Shown: one piece after another, positions 7,801-9,329 of the stretch | Position numbering within the stretch: position 1 is the first letter of the stretch | How the letters are laid out: each line of letters begins with the position of its first letter | Origin: JAPLDA01 sp043742705 | GTDB lineage: Bacteria > Bacteroidota > Bacteroidia > AKYH767-A > 2013-40CM-41-45 | DNA length: 9,329 nt | Assembly (NCBI GenBank): GCA_043742705.1 | Contig: JAYTXY010000147.1 | Span: 1 to 9,329 of the forward strand | Direction: 5' to 3' | The notes under the pieces: model-generated | The model's database searches: none | What the model was told of the DNA's origin: nothing | The model's input: the letters and a program-made list of their open reading frames with translations, nothing else | Position numbers and translations under genes: made by a program

Positions 7801-8615
7801 GGTCAACAGGAACAGCGTTGTCTTCAGCAACTTCATTTCCTGCAGCGGGATTAACACCGGGTTCAAATTATGAGTGGCAGATACAAACCGTTTGTTCAGG
7901 AGGTTCTTCATCATTTACTTCTTCCAGCTTGTTTGCAACAAAAACTGCAGGTTGTTCTGATGCGTATGAACCGAACAATTCAAAAAATCAGACTGCACTT
8001 ATTGCCGTAGCAACTGATGTTACCGGACTAATAAATCCAACAGGAGAATTTGATTGGTTTAGATTTACAAATACAACAGCGTTGCACAATATTAAAATTA
8101 CGCTGACAAATCTTCCGGCGGATTATGATGTTCAACTCTACCCGAACAATGGTAATTATGTGGCGATTTCTCAAACAAGGGGAACAACAGCAGAAACGAT
8201 TGTTTATAATACCAACACCGTAGGAACCTGGAAAATAAGGGTAAGCGGATACAAAGGAGCGTTTAATGCTTCATTGTGCTATACATTGCGTGTTGAACTT
8301 AGCGGATCAATATTTGCCATGGAGCACGGAAGAATTTCGGGACTGGAATTAAGTCCGGTCAAACAATCACTGAATCTTTATCCAAATCCAGCGAAAGAAA
8401 ATCTTAGCGTTGAATTCTCAAGTTCAACCAGCGGAAAAATTAAGATCAATGTACTCAACCTGATCGGACAACACGTGTTGTCCATGGTGAATAATTCAGA
8501 AGAAGGAATGAATACTGTGAACGTGAATACTTCTCAATTGATCGATGGAATTTACATTTTAGAAATGGAAAATAACGGTGAAGTAACCCGCCAGCGGTTT
8601 TCAGTATCAAAATAA
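4830..8615 (+). CDS. Secreted multidomain metzincin metalloprotease with T9SS sorting domain
   Basis: This 1261-residue extracellular protease starts with a Sec signal peptide (1 to about 19, ending V-S-F-A). A propeptide-like region runs to about residue 200, followed by a zinc catalytic domain. H351, H355 and H361 form the metzincin motif HExxHxxGxxH (bases 5880-5912) and I-M-S-Y-C at about 401-405 is the Met-turn. Next come a fibronectin III-like domain (from about 445), a Cys-containing beta-sandwich of PPC type (about 536-673, with D-V-W-F and A-I-Y-S-G-T-C), and four 92-residue FN3 repeats (674-1041). A second PPC domain begins C-S-D-A-Y-E-P-N-N (1042 to about 1160). The C-terminal domain from about 1181 (L-N-L-Y-P-N-P-A) is a type A T9SS sorting signal, so export through the outer membrane by type IX secretion is expected. 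Substrate is unknown; roles in polymer degradation or adhesion are inferences. The ATG directly precedes the signal peptide. The 143-base upstream spacer shows no convincing promoter. Confidence 0.92.
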   Translation: MGKTYAFILCILFATVSFAENLKPVAQKINERKSLSSKFREVKLFDVTAASSQRSDELKGTVRNATVMEFRAADVQTILRTKPDNVLFSIPTASGQNLELELFKTNFFSPDFSVVTSDKDRPVAYEAGAYYWGIIKGDNSSLAAISIFENEVMGTISSSEGNFVLGKLENESRSMHILYNDRNLNTPPKIECSTSDDGNGYTSAELSRATSAAVATTNCIRLYWESNYDLYQNKGSVTNVTNYLTGLFNQSAIIYTNDSIPVTLTQLYVWSTASPYVSTTTSALLSDFQTNRNSFNGDLGHLIGLAGGGGIAAGFSGLCNSNLDNSMCYSGVSTGYNNVPTYSWSVEVVTHEQGHLMGSRHTHACVWNGNNTAIDNCGPTAGYGYEGSCSAAPTPTNGGTIMSYCHLVSGVGINFNNGFGSQPRTVILNKFNAATCLTSCSGTTCLSPLGPVTSNLTTTSATFNWSSVTGAQGYNIQYRIVGASTWITGTTTNLFYNVSGLTTNANYEWQVQTICTSGNSSWTVSTLFTASVPPTNDNPCSATPISVNSSCVYTTFSNLNATATTGTGIPAPGCASYAGGDVWFSAIVPAGGAITFGSDNLTMTDGAMAIYSGTCSSMTLLACQDDGSGTNGYMPMIALTGQTPGATLWVRFWSYSNNTNGTFKLCASYPASTCNAPTNMSTSSITTSSATFNWASVSGAVSYNIQYRVVGASTWLTGTATPPATSFAVNGLTATSNYEWQIQTVCSGGSSAFTSSTLFTTLTPPCNAPTNLSTTLITTSSATFNWGSVSGAVSYNIQYRIVGTSTWSTGTALSSATSFPASGLSATSNYEWQIQTVCSGGSSSFTSSTLFTTPAPPCSAPSNLSTSAITTSAATFNWGSVSGAVSYNIQYRIVGTSTWSTGTALSSATSFPASGLSATSDYEWQIQTVCSGGSSAFTSSTLFTTLTPPCNAPGNLSTTVITTSSATFNWGSVSGAVSYNIQYRIVGTSTWSTGTALSSATSFPAAGLTPGSNYEWQIQTVCSGGSSSFTSSSLFATKTAGCSDAYEPNNSKNQTALIAVATDVTGLINPTGEFDWFRFTNTTALHNIKITLTNLPADYDVQLYPNNGNYVAISQTRGTTAETIVYNTNTVGTWKIRVSGYKGAFNASLCYTLRVELSGSIFAMEHGRISGLELSPVKQSLNLYPNPAKENLSVEFSSSTSGKIKINVLNLIGQHVLSMVNNSEEGMNTVNVNTSQLIDGIYILEMENNGEVTRQRFSVSK
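6849..7952 (+). repeat. Four tandem 276-base repeats encoding FN3-like domains
   Basis: Units start at the Cys codons at 6849, 7125, 7401 and 7677, each exactly 276 bases (92 residues), and end before 7953. Each unit begins C-x-A-P and contains A-T-F-N-W, S-Y-N-I-Q-Y-R and Y-E-W-Q-I-Q-T-V-C. Units 3 and 4 share an uninterrupted 71-base identity (7479-7549 and 7755-7825). Near their 3' ends, units 1 and 3 instead resemble each other, as do units 2 and 4. The fibronectin-like unit at about residue 445 is clearly more divergent and not part of this array. Confidence 0.95.
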
Positions 8616-8635
8616 AAGGGTAAACTATTTTACAG

Positions 8636-8673
8636 AACCCGTTTCGTATTCTGCGGAACGGGTTTTGTTTTTT
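8636..8673 (+). terminator. Intrinsic terminator after the protease gene
   Basis: AACCCGTTTCG (8636-8646) pairs with CGGAACGGGTT (8654-8664), an 11-pair stem with one G-U wobble and a 7-base loop. It is followed by TTGTTTTTT (8665-8673). It lies 21 bases after the protease stop codon, so the protease transcript should end here and the downstream cytochrome should need its own promoter. Confidence 0.9.
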
Positions 8674-8696
8674 ACGGCTGTCTGTATTTACTTAAG

Positions 8697-8704
8697 TATA
8701 TTTG
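8697..8704 (+). promoter_or_regulatory. Bacteroidota -7 promoter box for the cytochrome gene
   Basis: TATATTTG is a perfect match to TAnnTTTG. It sits between the intrinsic terminator and the cytochrome ATG at 8744, predicting transcription from about 8708-8712 and a leader of some 35 bases. A -33 TTG at the usual distance is not apparent. The in-frame TTG at 8702-8704 lies inside this box, which argues against that codon as the translation start. Confidence 0.65.
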
Positions 8705-8743
8705 AAAGAGAGAAATCAATTCGCATTTAATAAACCTGATGGA

Positions 8744-9295
8744 ATGAAAAAGATAGTCTTGACAGCAGTAGTAACACTCCTGATGATCACAGCCGGTTTT
8801 ATTATCTATATCAGATCAGGAATATATGACATTAGCCAGTTGACTCCCCACAATTCAATTACAAAATCAATCATACGGACAACTACACACAGTTCCATTG
8901 ATGCACGAATAAAGGGCATCAAGATTCCCGGAAATATTAATGATTCATCACTGATCATTGAAGGGTTTACTCATTACAATGAAATGTGTGTGGCTTGTCA
9001 TGGCGCTCCGGGTACAAAACCTTCAGAGATGACGGAAGGTCTTTATCCAAAGCCACCTCAAATTTATAAGCACAAAAAGGAGGAAGATCCTGCTGAATTT
9101 TTCTGGATCATTAAAAATGGGATCAAGATGACAAGTATGCCGGCTTACGGTCCTACACATTCGGATGAAAAAATATGGGCGATCACTGCTTTTGTTACGG
9201 AGAAATTAAATAAGATGTCTGAAGAGGAGTATGCTGGTTGGTCAAAAAAATATGGCGCAGATATGGAAATGGATGATTCAGGGGATAAACATTAA
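8744..9295 (+). CDS. Membrane-anchored monoheme cytochrome c
   Basis: This 183-residue protein starts at ATG 8744. An upstream in-frame TTG at 8702 would add 14 polar residues ahead of the signal anchor and overlaps the promoter box. M-K-K plus a hydrophobic stretch (about 4-23) and then Y-I-R-S-G-I-Y form a single N-terminal membrane anchor with no lipobox Cys. The periplasmic part has heme motif CVACH (82-86) followed by G-A-P-G. F-F-W-I-I-K-N-G-I-K-M-T-S-M-P-A-Y-G then supplies the probable axial ligand Met132, and I-W-A-I-T-A-F-V is the closing helix. The pattern (Y-D-x-S, P-H, M-C-V-A-C-H-G-A-P-G, K-N-G-I-K-M-T-x-M-P-A) matches a conserved single-heme cytochrome family also found in proteobacteria. 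The expected role is electron transfer at the periplasmic membrane face. Service to the nearby sulfur operon is conceivable but unproven, since the genes are 4.7 kb apart and not co-transcribed. The C-terminus is acidic and rich in His and Lys. Confidence 0.9.
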   Translation: MKKIVLTAVVTLLMITAGFIIYIRSGIYDISQLTPHNSITKSIIRTTTHSSIDARIKGIKIPGNINDSSLIIEGFTHYNEMCVACHGAPGTKPSEMTEGLYPKPPQIYKHKKEEDPAEFFWIIKNGIKMTSMPAYGPTHSDEKIWAITAFVTEKLNKMSEEEYAGWSKKYGADMEMDDSGDKH

Positions 9296-9329
9296 ACGGA
9301 TTAGCTTGCTATTTTGAATTAACTAAGAA

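Overview
The window looks like a chromosomal fragment of a member of the phylum Bacteroidota. Four things point there. One protein ends in a type IX secretion (T9SS) sorting domain. Most genes encode lipoproteins with relaxed lipoboxes. Starts are preceded by A/T-rich leaders rather than Shine-Dalgarno sites. A perfect TAnnTTTG -7 box, the Bacteroidota housekeeping promoter element, precedes the last gene. No tRNA, rRNA, CRISPR array or transposase was seen.

Layout: (1) 2-1432, plus strand: most of a ComM/YifB-type AAA+ ATPase gene whose 5' end lies outside the window. (2) 1477-4045, minus strand, convergent with comM: a tight three-gene operon, read right to left as a TsdA-like diheme cytochrome (thiosulfate dehydrogenase family), a SorA-like molybdopterin sulfite oxidase and a SorB-like monoheme cytochrome. 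Gaps are 5 and 8 bases, and all three products carry lipoprotein-type signal peptides. (3) 4046-4188: an A/T-rich divergent intergenic region with short repeats and an 8-3-8 inverted repeat. (4) 4189-4686, plus strand: a small lipoprotein of unknown function. (5) 4830-8615, plus strand: a 1261-residue secreted metzincin metalloprotease with five fibronectin type III-like domains, two beta-sandwich domains of pre-peptidase C-terminal type and a T9SS sorting signal, followed by a strong intrinsic terminator. (6) 8744-9295, plus strand: a membrane-anchored monoheme cytochrome c with its own promoter.

How the genes may work together: the minus-strand operon reads as an envelope-bound inorganic sulfur oxidation module. 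A TsdA-type enzyme would couple two thiosulfates to tetrathionate, a SorA-type Mo enzyme would oxidise sulfite to sulfate, and SorB would carry its electrons towards the respiratory chain. The cytochrome at 8744-9295 could be a further carrier, but it is separated from the operon by two unrelated genes. The protease and the small lipoprotein show no evident functional link to sulfur metabolism.

The most notable points are the TsdA-SorA-SorB operon made entirely of predicted lipoproteins, the absence of a twin-arginine signal on the molybdenum enzyme, a 20-base perfect palindrome translated in frame in that enzyme's linker, and four exact-length 276-base repeats with mosaic similarity in the protease.
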